From: Alkalibacillus filiformis
GTDB lineage: Bacteria; Bacillota; Bacilli; Bacillales; Alkalibacillaceae
Direction: 5' to 3'
Assembly (NCBI RefSeq): GCF_030814115.1
Contig: NZ_JAUSUP010000015.1
Span: 1-40,109, forward strand
DNA: 40,109 bases
Shown here: positions 23,184 through 31,835 of the stretch, piece after piece
How the letters are laid out: each line of letters opens with the position of its first letter
Numbering within the stretch: the stretch's first letter is position 1
Notes under the pieces: model-generated
What the model was told of the DNA's origin: nothing
The model's database searches: none
The model's input: the letters and a program-made list of their open reading frames with translations, nothing else
Program-made: the position numbers and the translations under genes

Positions 23184-24458
23184 CTAAGCGATGACGTCGC
23201 GTTCGTTTTTATACTTTTTATATAGTTTGTTTTCCATAATTTCTTTTAATATAAGAACGGTGCGGTATACGTCATGATAAGTGACGTAAAACGCAACAGG
23301 TGCTAGTCTAATGACATTCGGTGAGCGGAAATCAGGTGTCACGTCGTAATCTTTGAGCGCTTTGCAAATGCTTGCTGCTTCATCATGTTCTAAGCAAACG
23401 TGCCCGCCACGGCGTTCATCTTCTTTAGGATTCCCTATTGTAAAGCCATACTCACCTAAATATTCTTCAACTAAATACATTAAGTATGCTGTTTTATGGA
23501 GCGATTTTTCTCTAATGTTTTCAATACCTGCTTCTTCAAATAGCTCTAACGACCCGATTAATGGTGCGACACTTAAGACGTGTGGTGTACCGATCTGATA
23601 AGCTCCTGCATCTTTAGCAGGTGTAAACGTATGCTCCATATCGAATTGCTTTTCCTTATCTGAACCGAACCAGCCTGTTAATCCTGGTGTCTTGCCAAAA
23701 TGGTTTTCATGTACGAAAAGGCCTGCTACCCCACCTGGGCCACTGTTGACATACTTATAATGGCACCAGTATGCAAAATCAACACCAGCATTATGAAAAT
23801 CATGTGGAATAACCCCGACAGAATGACACCCATCAAAGCCGATCGGAATACCACGCTCATGAGCTGCTTTCGTTAATTTTTCAATATTTAGTAACTGTCC
23901 GCTACGGTATAGGACAGTTGGTAAAACAACGAGTGCGACATCGTCAGTCATCGCTGCAATGATGTCATCTTCTTCAATTGTGCGACCGTCACGACTCTGT
24001 ACACGGATCAGGTGTTCGTCTGGGTCATACCCGTGCAGTTTTAACTGGCTCTGTAAGGCATAAATGTCTGAAGGGAAGTTTAACTCATCAGCTAAAATTT
24101 TCATGCGACCTTCTTCTGGCTGGTAAAACGTGCTAACAAGTTGATGTAAGTTTGTCGTCGTAGAGCCTGTGACGATGACTTCTTCAGGTTTCCCGCCAAC
24201 TAAGGGTGCAATACGCTTGCCTAAGTCTTCAGATAAATAAAACCACGGGTGATCACCATTCATCCAGCCACCAATCGCATAATTCTTCCATGCTTCTGTC
24301 ACGTTATGTAACGATTGTTCAGCACGTTTAGACATTAGTCCGAGTGAGTTTCCGTCCATGTATATATGGTTGTCATTTAGATAAAATTCATCTTTAAAAT
24401 GTTTCAGTTCATCTTGTTCGTCAAGTTCGTGTGCGAATTGTTCATCTCGTTTAAACAA
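23184..24458 (-). CDS. kynU: Kynureninase KynU
   Basis: The 424-residue PLP enzyme has Lys235 in [12 protein letters not shown] as the cofactor lysine, and FDGCHSVGV supplies the aspartate that holds the pyridine ring. [12 protein letters not shown] near the N-terminus is family-typical. It cleaves kynurenine to anthranilate and alanine. The start is TTG with GGAGG 7 bp upstream. Together with KynA and KynB it forms the complete tryptophan-to-anthranilate pathway; no later NAD-forming genes of the kynurenine route are in the window. Confidence 0.95.
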   Translation of the reverse strand: MFKRDEQFAHELDEQDELKHFKDEFYLNDNHIYMDGNSLGLMSKRAEQSLHNVTEAWKNYAIGGWMNGDHPWFYLSEDLGKRIAPLVGGKPEEVIVTGSTTTNLHQLVSTFYQPEEGRMKILADELNFPSDIYALQSQLKLHGYDPDEHLIRVQSRDGRTIEEDDIIAAMTDDVALVVLPTVLYRSGQLLNIEKLTKAAHERGIPIGFDGCHSVGVIPHDFHNAGVDFAYWCHYKYVNSGPGGVAGLFVHENHFGKTPGLTGWFGSDKEKQFDMEHTFTPAKDAGAYQIGTPHVLSVAPLIGSLELFEEAGIENIREKSLHKTAYLMYLVEEYLGEYGFTIGNPKEDERRGGHVCLEHDEAASICKALKDYDVTPDFRSPNVIRLAPVAFYVTYHDVYRTVLILKEIMENKLYKKYKNERDVIA

Positions 24459-24555
24459 AGCAATCCCTCCTTGTACTCAATATATCACAATTGAGGTCAT
24501 TCTGGACGATTTTCTGTTAAACTAAAATAAGATAAAAAAGCAGGAGGAGAAGTCA

Positions 24556-25110
24556 ATGAGAAAGCCGACAGATCGAACAGTGATGCATAGTTATCCAGGG
24601 ATGGTCGCCATCGTGACAGCGTCTTATAATGGACAAAATAACGTCATGTCAGCAGGGTGGCATTCTTATATTTCATTTGAACCGCCAATCTATGGCGTAG
24701 CGATTGGACATGAGCGCCATACATATGAGTTGATGAAACAATCAGGGCAGTTTGCGGTCCATTTTCTACCGATGGAAAAAGCGCAATTTATTCAACAAGC
24801 AGGCGTCTATTCGGGGTCTGATACCGATAAGTTTTTGTTAGGTGAAATGGAGTATGAGCGTGGCATTACAATTGATGCACCCATTTTAAAAGATGCTTAC
24901 GTTGCATATGAATGCCAAGTAATTGATGTAAATAAATATGGGGACCATGATTGGTTTGTTGGTGATATTACCCAATTTTATCGTGATGATGACTTGTTTC
25001 TAGACAATGGTTTACCTGATGATGAGAAGTTAACAATTCCACTTTACCTTGGACGTTCAACCTATACGACAACGGGTGAGCGACAAGAATATCGAGTACG
25101 TCGAGACTAA
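24556..25110 (+). CDS. Flavin reductase-like FMN-binding protein
   Basis: The 184-residue protein matches the flavin-reductase-like split-barrel family: AIVTASYNGQNNVMSAGW at the start, then ISFEPPIYGVAIG and FAVHFLPMEKA. Members reduce free flavin or are FMN-binding partners of flavin-dependent oxygenases. It is the first of a probable operon (22 bp to pabA) and is divergent from kynU. No oxygenase partner is adjacent. Whether it relates to aromatic (kynurenine or p-aminobenzoate) chemistry is unknown. Confidence 0.8.
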   Translation: MRKPTDRTVMHSYPGMVAIVTASYNGQNNVMSAGWHSYISFEPPIYGVAIGHERHTYELMKQSGQFAVHFLPMEKAQFIQQAGVYSGSDTDKFLLGEMEYERGITIDAPILKDAYVAYECQVIDVNKYGDHDWFVGDITQFYRDDDLFLDNGLPDDEKLTIPLYLGRSTYTTTGERQEYRVRRD

Positions 25111-25132
25111 CGAATGATGGCAGGGATGTAGC

Positions 25133-25720
25133 ATGATAGTCATGATCGATCATTATGATTCTTTTACATACAATTTAGTTGACTATTTTGAGCAGGTCGG
25201 TGTCGTCGTAAAAGTTGTAAAACACGACGAAATGACAGTTTCAGAGCTTAAACAGCTTAATCCAGAAGCAGTTGTGCTCTCGCCTGGACCAGGTAATCCG
25301 AGCGATGTTCCTCATAGTATTGAAATTTTACGAGCGGTACAAGGCGAAATACCTGTATTAGGGGTCTGTTTAGGCTTTCAAATTATCGTTCAAGCTTTTG
25401 GAGGTACAGTCGAAAAGGCTCATGCACCCATGCACGGAAAAGTCGAGTGGGTGACGCATGATCAAAAAGGGGTCTATTGCCATATAGACTCCCCAACAGC
25501 TGTTACACGTTATCACTCATTAATCGCTCGTAAAGAAAATTTACCCGATGTACTCGAGATCACAGGGCAGACTGATGATGATGAAGTGATGAGTGTTAGG
25601 CATAAATATTGGCCACTTGAAGCGGTACAGTTTCACCCTGAGGCGATCTTAACGACGTATGGCTTAAAAATGGTTGAAAACTTTGTAGTCGATAATCGTT
25701 TAACGAGGCAGGTGAGGTAA
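25133..25720 (+). CDS. pabA: Aminodeoxychorismate synthase glutaminase subunit PabA
   Basis: The 195-residue class I glutamine amidotransferase has the start MIVMIDHYDSFTYNLV, oxyanion motif LSPGPGNPSD, nucleophile in GVCLGFQ, and catalytic His/Glu in QFHPEAILT. It supplies ammonia to PabB. In many bacilli the same protein also serves anthranilate synthase (TrpG); here the neighbour is a PabB-PabC fusion, so folate p-aminobenzoate synthesis is the main role. The gap to the next gene is 2 bp. Confidence 0.9.
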   Translation: MIVMIDHYDSFTYNLVDYFEQVGVVVKVVKHDEMTVSELKQLNPEAVVLSPGPGNPSDVPHSIEILRAVQGEIPVLGVCLGFQIIVQAFGGTVEKAHAPMHGKVEWVTHDQKGVYCHIDSPTAVTRYHSLIARKENLPDVLEITGQTDDDEVMSVRHKYWPLEAVQFHPEAILTTYGLKMVENFVVDNRLTRQVR

Positions 25721-25722
25721 TA

Positions 25723-27459
25723 GTGAGTGATGTGAAGTTAACCTTTCAATTTAAACACCGTTGGCTTGAAAGTGAATCATTACATTTTCGGGAACCGATA
25801 GAAATTTTACAAGCTAATACAATTGAGGAAGTCGAACGAACGATTAAACAAGCTGAAACGTACGCGCAAAGAGGTTATTACGTCGGTGGTTTTGTTAGTT
25901 ATGAAGCGGCACAAGCCTTTTTACCTCATTTGCCTTTTCATAACGTTAAGGAGCTTCCTTACGTTTGGTTCGGTGTCTTTGAAAAGCCTGTTGAACAAGA
26001 GAGTGTTGTATCAAATGAAACGTTCTTTAGTACAAAGTGGAAGCCTGACACGAACAAACAAGCTTATGAACGAGCGATCCAAACGATTCATAATTTAATT
26101 TCTCAAGGGATTACCTATCAAGTTAATTATACGCTACGGCTTTTAGCAGATTTAGAAAATGTTGATTCACAAGCTTGGTACAACCAGCTCACTCAAGCTC
26201 AACAAGCGAATTATACGGCGCTCTTGCAAATTGGTTCGCATGATCTTTTATCAATCTCTCCGGAATTATTTTTCGCATCGAATGGACATACAATTGAAAC
26301 AAGACCGATGAAAGGCACGGTCCGAAGAGGATTAACAGTTGAAGAAGATGACAAGTTAAAGCTACAACTATCTGAATCGGCTAAAGACCGTGCTGAAAAT
26401 GTTATGATCGTCGACTTACTAAGAAATGACGTATCACAAGTTGCGAAAGCAGGAACAGTTAAGGTGCCAGAGTTATTTACGATTGAACATTATCCAACCG
26501 TTCATCAAATGACATCAACGGTGACAGCAGAATTGAAAGAGGATGTAGGCCTCGTTGAAATCTTTAAAGCCCTGTTTCCGTGCGGATCGATTACAGGTGC
26601 GCCGAAACAAAGCACGATGGAGCAAATCTATCATTTAGAAAATAGTCCTCGTGAGGTTTACTGTGGCGCTATAGGATTACTAACACCTAATGGTGAAGCG
26701 GTCTTTAACGTTCCGATACGTACTGTTTTATACAATAAGAAGACGAGTCGAGCAATTTATGGCGTTGGTGGTGGCATTACGTGGGATTCTTCTGCTGAAG
26801 GAGAGTATGAAGAAACGGTAGATAAAGCACGCGTTTTATATCGCAAAGCAAAGCCTTTTCAATTGCTGGAGTCCATGCTTTTAAAAGATGGGGTTATTGA
26901 ACTGGAACTTGAACATATAAACAGACTTAAACGGTCAGCAAACTACTTTAGTATAAACTTGAGTGATCAAGCCTTAACAGAAACGATCGTTCAAATTAAA
27001 GCGAATAACCAAGGTGAATACAAAGTACGTCTTCTAGTCGACCAACAAGGGCAAATCAATTATGAGTTACAACCGATTAATAATACGCCAAAGCAATTAC
27101 AAGTAGCGCTAGCTCATGAGCCAGTCGAACAAGACCAAGCTTTTTTATACCATAAAACAACGAATCGGTCAGTTTACAACGAACGAATTCGTGCAGAGGT
27201 TGATGAGACGTTGCTATGGCATGAAGAAGGGTTGATCACCGAGTTTACGACAGGAAATGTAGCTTACAAACTAAAAGGAAAATGGTATACACCACCGGTT
27301 AGAGACGGCTTGTTACCTGGAACTTATCGCGAGAGGTTGTTAAGAGAACAACAAATCACAGAGCGCAGTCTAGCAAAAGATGACCTAGCAACAGTTGATG
27401 AACTAGCCTTTTTAAATAGTGTTCGAGGGTGGAAAACAGTCCACTTGATTACTGAATAA
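25723..27459 (+). CDS. pabBC: PabB-PabC fusion: aminodeoxychorismate synthase component I and lyase
   Basis: The 578-residue protein starts with GTG 2 bp after pabA. Residues 1 to about 365 form a chorismate-binding domain: PMKGT (195-199, Lys197) is the PabB version of the motif that reads PIAGT in anthranilate synthases, and later GSITGAPKQ and GGGITWDS follow. Residues from about 375 form a PLP aminodeoxychorismate lyase domain with the lysine of FLYHKTTNR (Lys478), then EFTTGNVA and NSVRGW. The fusion converts chorismate to p-aminobenzoate, with ammonia from PabA. Confidence 0.9.
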   Translation: MSDVKLTFQFKHRWLESESLHFREPIEILQANTIEEVERTIKQAETYAQRGYYVGGFVSYEAAQAFLPHLPFHNVKELPYVWFGVFEKPVEQESVVSNETFFSTKWKPDTNKQAYERAIQTIHNLISQGITYQVNYTLRLLADLENVDSQAWYNQLTQAQQANYTALLQIGSHDLLSISPELFFASNGHTIETRPMKGTVRRGLTVEEDDKLKLQLSESAKDRAENVMIVDLLRNDVSQVAKAGTVKVPELFTIEHYPTVHQMTSTVTAELKEDVGLVEIFKALFPCGSITGAPKQSTMEQIYHLENSPREVYCGAIGLLTPNGEAVFNVPIRTVLYNKKTSRAIYGVGGGITWDSSAEGEYEETVDKARVLYRKAKPFQLLESMLLKDGVIELELEHINRLKRSANYFSINLSDQALTETIVQIKANNQGEYKVRLLVDQQGQINYELQPINNTPKQLQVALAHEPVEQDQAFLYHKTTNRSVYNERIRAEVDETLLWHEEGLITEFTTGNVAYKLKGKWYTPPVRDGLLPGTYRERLLREQQITERSLAKDDLATVDELAFLNSVRGWKTVHLITE

Positions 27460-27472
27460 AGGGGAATACAAA

Positions 27473-28426
27473 GTGAAAAAGAAATTACTCATCTTTTTAG
27501 GTAGTTTTTTCGTCGTTGTGCTCGTAGGGTTAGCTTTTGCGGGGAATTACTTTTACGATCAAGGGATTAAAAGAGGAACTGAAGTTGAGCTTCACCGTGA
27601 AGATGAAGCGGTTAATGTCGTTGCGACTGATGAGAGTCAAATGTTAATCGATGAAGCAAATGATTGGTATGATGAGCAAGATACCGAGATTGTTGAGATT
27701 ACGGCTTATGATGATTTGAACTTAGTCGCACAATTTATTGAGAGCGATTCTGATGAGCAGAAGGCAGTCATTTTAGCTCATGGCTTTAGAAATACGAGTG
27801 ATAATATGGGGAAGTTAGCTAAATTTTATTATGACAAAGGCTTTGATATTCTTATCCCTGATGCGCGAGGTCACGGTGAGAGTGAAGGGGATTATATTGG
27901 CTACGGTTGGCATGATCGCCATGATTATGTTGATTGGATTGATGTGTTAATAGAAGAGTATAGTGCTGAAGACATTATATTGCACGGGAATTCGATGGGA
28001 GCAGCGACCGTTCTTATGACAAGTGGTGAAGAGCTACCTAAACAGGTGAGAGGAATCATTGCCGATAGTGGCTATAGTTCAGTGAAAGATGAATTGGCTC
28101 ATCAGTTAAATCATATATATGGCTTACCAGCATTTCCATTGCTCGAGGTAACAAGTGTCGTGACGAATATACGCGCTGGTTACACATTAGGTAAAGCGTC
28201 TGCAATTGATCAAGTTAAGCAAAATGAACTTCCACTGTTTATTATTCATGGTGAAGATGATGACTTGGTGCCGACCGAAATGGCTTATGAAATTGCAGAA
28301 GCTACAGCCGGAGATTACGAATTGTGGATCGTACCTGGTGCCGGTCATACGAAAGTATTTGATAATGTAACCGAAGAGTTTTATGAGCGTGTTAGAAGTT
28401 TTATAAATACAGTATTAGTTGAATGA
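27473..28426 (+). CDS. Membrane-anchored alpha/beta hydrolase
   Basis: The 317-residue protein starts with GTG 13 bp after pabBC and behind AAAGGGGAA. Residues 5-24 form one hydrophobic anchor, so the enzyme should face outside. The nucleophile elbow is GNSMGA, preceded by the oxyanion region HGFRNTSDN and ARGHGESEG; the acid and base are in HGEDDDLVP and GAGHTK. It belongs to the serine hydrolase group of Bacillus YqkD-like proteins. The substrate is unknown, and a folate role is not implied by position alone. A strong terminator follows. Confidence 0.82.
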   Translation: MKKKLLIFLGSFFVVVLVGLAFAGNYFYDQGIKRGTEVELHREDEAVNVVATDESQMLIDEANDWYDEQDTEIVEITAYDDLNLVAQFIESDSDEQKAVILAHGFRNTSDNMGKLAKFYYDKGFDILIPDARGHGESEGDYIGYGWHDRHDYVDWIDVLIEEYSAEDIILHGNSMGAATVLMTSGEELPKQVRGIIADSGYSSVKDELAHQLNHIYGLPAFPLLEVTSVVTNIRAGYTLGKASAIDQVKQNELPLFIIHGEDDDLVPTEMAYEIAEATAGDYELWIVPGAGHTKVFDNVTEEFYERVRSFINTVLVE

Positions 28427-28429
28427 ATA

Positions 28430-28466
28430 AAAGGGTAAAGGATTATTTTTTGATCCTTTACCCTTT
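28430..28466. terminator. Terminator after the alpha/beta hydrolase gene
   Basis: AAAGGGTAAAGGAT (28430-28443) pairs perfectly with ATCCTTTACCCTTT (28453-28466). It separates convergent genes (hydrolase + and anti-sigma -) and could serve both. Confidence 0.85.
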
Positions 28467-28486
28467 CCTGTAGTCAAGTTAATTAA

Positions 28487-29554
28487 TTATTGAACTAATG
28501 GAATTTCGATTTGGTCAAGTTCATATGGCTCTTTAACTAATTCTAAGTCATTGTCTTCTGTGGTTGCATAGGTTGAAACTTCCGGGATGATGAAAATAGT
28601 TGATGCAACTTCATGTATGGAAGTAGTTGTGATTCGTGAAGTAATATTGTATTTGTTGTCCCCATACCCTGCGTTAGGTAACACGTTATATTCATTGCCT
28701 AAATTATCCGCCACTGTGTAGCGAATAGATACATATTCATCTTTTCCAAAAGCGTCTCGGCTAATGTTCTCGGTGAAATAGAAATTGGCGGCCACTGTAG
28801 TTGAGGTCATTTGATCCAGCTCTACTTCTATACCTTCTGAATAAGATTTGAGGTCAGTATATTCATAAGTGTCTTTTTCTGTAGCCTCTAAACTGAATTC
28901 GAATGACCAATCACCATCAACTGAATTTTCTTCTTCATAAAGTTGACTAATTGTGGAACTAACCCAATTCACATCAATTTCTTGTGAGACTTCACCCTCT
29001 AATAAGTAGTGAATATAGACCCCTGCGTATTTATTATCATTTATTTTTTCAGTCATAAACCTTCCAGGTGTATAGACCGTTTCATCTGCTTCTTCCATAC
29101 TTTCAATTACAAATCGCCCATCTAAAAATGGTGCATCACCTAAATCCTTCTCACTCTCAATCGTATAAGCAACCGTTACACTTTCTAAGTCGTAAACGGC
29201 ATCCGTCAATGTTACAGTGACACCATCACTTTCTTTGGATAAATCCAAATTTGTGCTGTGCTCATCATACTCTTCGAATACATATGTTTCTTCATCCACA
29301 AAAATTTCGTATATGTTACTTATAAGAGGTAAATTGGTAGCCAAAGCAGGATTCGCAAAACTGATGGCAACAATAAAAGTCATCACGGAGCTCAGTACAA
29401 TGGCAGCGGCTGGCACATTTTTTGACCACCGTTTTTTCTTATGTTTCATAGCTTTGTTTTTAATTCTTTCTTTTTCTAATTCGTTTACTTCCATCGGTTC
29501 TATTTCATGATCTTCTATTTTCAGTCGACTAAGTTGTTTGTATAGCATTTTCAT
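28487..29554 (-). CDS. Anti-sigma factor, DUF4179 type, single-pass membrane protein
   Basis: The 355-residue protein has a basic cytoplasmic N-terminus of about 45 residues, one membrane helix (about residues 48-72, VPAAAIVLSSVMTFIVAISF) and a large acidic beta-rich outer domain with the NLPLISNIYEIF pattern seen in DUF4179 proteins. These are membrane anti-sigma factors that hold an ECF sigma factor until an envelope signal. Its start overlaps the sigma-factor stop by 4 bp (ATGA), giving stoichiometric synthesis. The inducing signal is unknown. Confidence 0.85.
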   Translation of the reverse strand: MKMLYKQLSRLKIEDHEIEPMEVNELEKERIKNKAMKHKKKRWSKNVPAAAIVLSSVMTFIVAISFANPALATNLPLISNIYEIFVDEETYVFEEYDEHSTNLDLSKESDGVTVTLTDAVYDLESVTVAYTIESEKDLGDAPFLDGRFVIESMEEADETVYTPGRFMTEKINDNKYAGVYIHYLLEGEVSQEIDVNWVSSTISQLYEEENSVDGDWSFEFSLEATEKDTYEYTDLKSYSEGIEVELDQMTSTTVAANFYFTENISRDAFGKDEYVSIRYTVADNLGNEYNVLPNAGYGDNKYNITSRITTTSIHEVASTIFIIPEVSTYATTEDNDLELVKEPYELDQIEIPLVQ

Positions 29555-30105
29555 GAGTAAATCCCTCCTAAATGGAATTCTCTTAACTTCTTTTTTCCTC
29601 GATAAAGCCGATTATCAACAGAGGCTTTAGATAAACCAAGTTGGTTAGCAATATCATTATTTCGCATGTTTAAAAAGTACTTCATGGTGAAAATATCACG
29701 GTCAATCTCACCTAGTTGTTTCAAGACTTGATAGAGTTCTTCTGTTGTTTCCTTAGTTAAGTATTCTTTCTCAGCAGATATTACAGGTGTTTGTTGGTCA
29801 TCTATATTTAATAGGTTTGGATCTCGGTAAATTTTTCGTTGATAATCAATAGCCTTAAATTTAGCAATAGAACATAACCATTTCCGAAAGTCTTCTTGGT
29901 TACCTTTGAACTGTTTAGCATTTTCAAAGGCTCCTAGAAAGGTGTCACTAATACACTCTTCAATTAATTGACGGTCGTACTTAATCTTGAATGTGTTGTA
30001 TATAACCGCTTTGACAATCCCGATATACTCATCAATGACATATTCAAGAGCTGCTTCTTTCCCTCTTTTGAAGTGTTTAATAAAATTATCACTAGTAATT
30101 CTCAT
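29551..30105 (-). CDS. ECF-type RNA polymerase sigma factor
   Basis: The 184-residue protein has a region 2 segment (ECISDTFLGAFENAKQFKGNQ then KWLCSIAKFKAIDYQRK, about 50-95) and a region 4 helix-turn-helix (LGEIDRDIFTMKYFLNMRNN, ANQLGLSKASVDNRLYRGKK, about 130-175). The overlapping anti-sigma gene confirms an extracytoplasmic-function module. It should autoregulate, but I could not recognise an ECF promoter (AAC-type -35) upstream. GGAG precedes the ATG, and a 16-bp dyad lies just before it. Confidence 0.9.
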   Translation of the reverse strand: MRITSDNFIKHFKRGKEAALEYVIDEYIGIVKAVIYNTFKIKYDRQLIEECISDTFLGAFENAKQFKGNQEDFRKWLCSIAKFKAIDYQRKIYRDPNLLNIDDQQTPVISAEKEYLTKETTEELYQVLKQLGEIDRDIFTMKYFLNMRNNDIANQLGLSKASVDNRLYRGKKKLREFHLGGIYS

Positions 30106-30126
30106 ATTATTGAACTCCTTTTTAAT

Positions 30127-30142
30127 TGTAAGGACCCTTACA
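30127..30142. promoter_or_regulatory. 16-bp dyad upstream of the ECF sigma gene
   Basis: TGTAAGGACCCTTACA has 7-bp perfect inverted arms around a 2-bp centre. It is located a few bases before the sigma-factor ribosome binding site. It may be an operator or an mRNA hairpin; no factor can be named. Confidence 0.4.
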
Positions 30143-30204
30143 CTTACTACATCGTCTAGAAACTAAAAAATTCTCACATATTTTTGTATATGGATGGTAA
30201 ATAA

Positions 30205-30486
30205 ACAGATCATTTAACAAATGGTGGGAGAGCAATTCCGATCGTCTTAATTTTAAGTGGTGACGGAGAACTCGTTGGAAAATGGGGACCTCGAGCACCA
30301 GAAGTTCAACAACTCGTTGATGATTACAGAGATTCATTTCCACCAAAAGATGACCCTAATTTTGAAGCAAAGCAAAAAGAAATGATTCAAACATTAACGA
30401 AAAGGTATTCTGAAGACCCAACCTTATGGAATTATGTTTACGACAGCTTTAAAGAGACACTTCACAACATATCTATTAAGAAATAA
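30205..30486 (+). pseudogene. 5'-truncated thioredoxin-family gene
   Basis: An open frame without a usable start codon encodes about 93 residues, beginning TDHLTNGGRAIPIVLIL and containing ELVGKWGPRAPEVQQLV, then SFPPKDDPNFEAKQKE and SEDPTLWNYVYDSFKE. These blocks are the C-terminal half of a Bacillaceae thioredoxin-like protein of about 190 residues. The N-terminal half, with the CxxC-type active-site region, is gone: an in-frame stop occurs at 30202-30204 and unrelated sequence lies upstream. The remnant ends in TAA and lies directly behind the ECF sigma operon, suggesting that insertion of that operon cut it. Confidence 0.8.
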
Positions 30487-30574
30487 TCATCTCATACTAT
30501 TTTTGAGAATAGCCGTATTGTATAATAAAGCACAATAAAGAGTTTATGATTCTATAAAATAGTGAGGTGGCGCT

Positions 30575-31600
30575 ATGATCGATTTACGTAGTGATACAGT
30601 AACGAAACCGACTCAAGAGATGCGAGAAGCAAGTTTTCATGCTGAAGTTGGCGACGATGTATACGGTGAAGACCCGACCGTTCAGCTTTTAGAGGAAAAA
30701 GCAGCAAAAATGCTAGAGAAAGAAGCGGCGTTGTTTGTGACAAGTGGTGTGCAAGGCAACCAGATTGCCGTTTTAACGCATACGAACCCAGGTAATGAAG
30801 TGATTTTAGAGGAAGAGTCCCATTTATTTTATTATGAAGGGGCAGCGATCTCCGCATTTGCGGGTGTTCAACCGCGCACCGTAAAGGGAAATCGTGGGGC
30901 GATGCATCCAGCTGATGTTGAAGCGGCGATTCGCCCAGAGGACGTTCATTTACCTGAAACAGGTTTAGTTGTTTTAGAAAATACACACAACCGCGCTGGT
31001 GGAGCGGTTATTCCACTTGAAACGATGCGAGCGACTTATGATGTAGCTAATCGTCATGGCATTCCTGTTCATTTAGATGGTGCAAGACTATTCAATGCAG
31101 TCGCTGCGACAGGGATTTCGGCTAAAGAGTACGCTCAATGTACTGATACGGTACAAATTTGCCTTTCAAAGGGACTCGGTGCACCAGTTGGTTCGATCAT
31201 TGCTGGTTCACAAGAGTTTATTAACCATGCACGCAAATGGCGTAAACGTCTCGGTGGAGGCTTAAGACAAGTAGGTGTCGTTGCAGCTCCTGCTATGATT
31301 GCATTAACTGATATGTCTAAAAGACTTCACGAGGACCATGAGTTGGCTAAAGAAATCGAAGAAGGCATAAAAGAAGCTGGTTTTGAATTAGCTTACCCAG
31401 TTGAGACGAATATTGTTATTATGGATGTTGCCAAAACAGATATGAATGCAGAACAGATGGTAGAGAAGCTGGAAGAGGCCGGTATAAAAGCCGTTCCTTT
31501 TGGTCCAACCTTAGTTCGATTCGTCACACATTTTGACATTACAAAACAAGATATAAAAATTTTAAAAAAAGTCTTTAAATCTATGAAAAATGCGTTATAA
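30575..31600 (+). CDS. ltaA: Low-specificity L-threonine aldolase
   Basis: The 341-residue PLP enzyme opens with DLRSDTVTKPT; DVYGEDPTV follows; His84 in EESHLFYYEGGA-like context stacks on the cofactor (here ESHLFYYEGAA); the PLP-lysine is Lys199 in CLSKGLGAPVGS. It interconverts threonine or allo-threonine with glycine plus acetaldehyde. GAGGTGG precedes the ATG. The gene is monocistronic by its surroundings. Its stop codon overlaps a consensus -10 for a possible small RNA. Confidence 0.92.
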   Translation: MIDLRSDTVTKPTQEMREASFHAEVGDDVYGEDPTVQLLEEKAAKMLEKEAALFVTSGVQGNQIAVLTHTNPGNEVILEEESHLFYYEGAAISAFAGVQPRTVKGNRGAMHPADVEAAIRPEDVHLPETGLVVLENTHNRAGGAVIPLETMRATYDVANRHGIPVHLDGARLFNAVAATGISAKEYAQCTDTVQICLSKGLGAPVGSIIAGSQEFINHARKWRKRLGGGLRQVGVVAAPAMIALTDMSKRLHEDHELAKEIEEGIKEAGFELAYPVETNIVIMDVAKTDMNAEQMVEKLEEAGIKAVPFGPTLVRFVTHFDITKQDIKILKKVFKSMKNAL

Positions 31601-31607
31601 TAGTACT

Positions 31608-31728
31608 TGCGTAAGCGGTGGAGGATGTCTGAGTGTCTTCAGAAATGTTTGGGGAAACATTTCTATTGTTAGATTATTCTTTACTAAGTGTTAATCCTGG
31701 TTGATTCGAAATCAACCAGGAATTTTTT
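31608..31728 (+). ncRNA. Candidate small RNA or structured 3' UTR after ltaA
   Basis: A TATAAT at 31596-31601, overlapping the ltaA stop, with TTTAAA 16 bp upstream could start a transcript near 31608. The 120 bp that follow hold a perfect hairpin, AGAAATGTTT (31641-31650) with AAACATTTCT (31655-31664) and a GGGG loop, then a strong terminator. The exposed GGGG loop and GGAGGATG stretch could pair with other RNAs. It could equally be the ltaA 3' UTR. Confidence 0.35.
31695..31728 (+). terminator. Terminator downstream of ltaA
   Basis: TCCTGGTTGATT (31695-31706) pairs perfectly with AATCAACCAGGA (31710-31721), followed by ATTTTTTT. Confidence 0.93.
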
Positions 31729-31790
31729 TGTTTAATAGATGATTAGTTCAAGTTAATAGCATCATGATTAAAAATCATGTCAAATTGTGG

Positions 31791-31796
31791 TATAAT
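31791..31796 (+). promoter_or_regulatory. -10 element of the lytic transglycosylase promoter
   Basis: TATAAT preceded by TGTGG, with a weak -35 (TTAAAA) 17 bp upstream. It lies downstream of the in-frame ATG at 31764, which argues that the real start is the TTG at 31836. Confidence 0.55.
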
Positions 31797-31835
31797 TTAA
31801 ATAGATTTCGTCTTAAATATAATGAGGTGGACATA

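Noticed and set aside
25823-26098. 91-codon frame within pabBC
   Set aside because: Shadow of the confident pabBC frame; basic, serine/leucine-rich composition typical of an off-frame read.
25133-27459. Anthranilate synthase (TrpG-TrpE) reading, tempting because kyn genes are adjacent
   Set aside because: The PMKGT lysine motif and the fused PLP lyase domain identify p-aminobenzoate synthesis.
30122-30346. 74-codon minus-strand frame over the thioredoxin remnant
   Set aside because: It is antisense to the plus-strand remnant, whose peptide matches a known family; it has no ribosome binding site.
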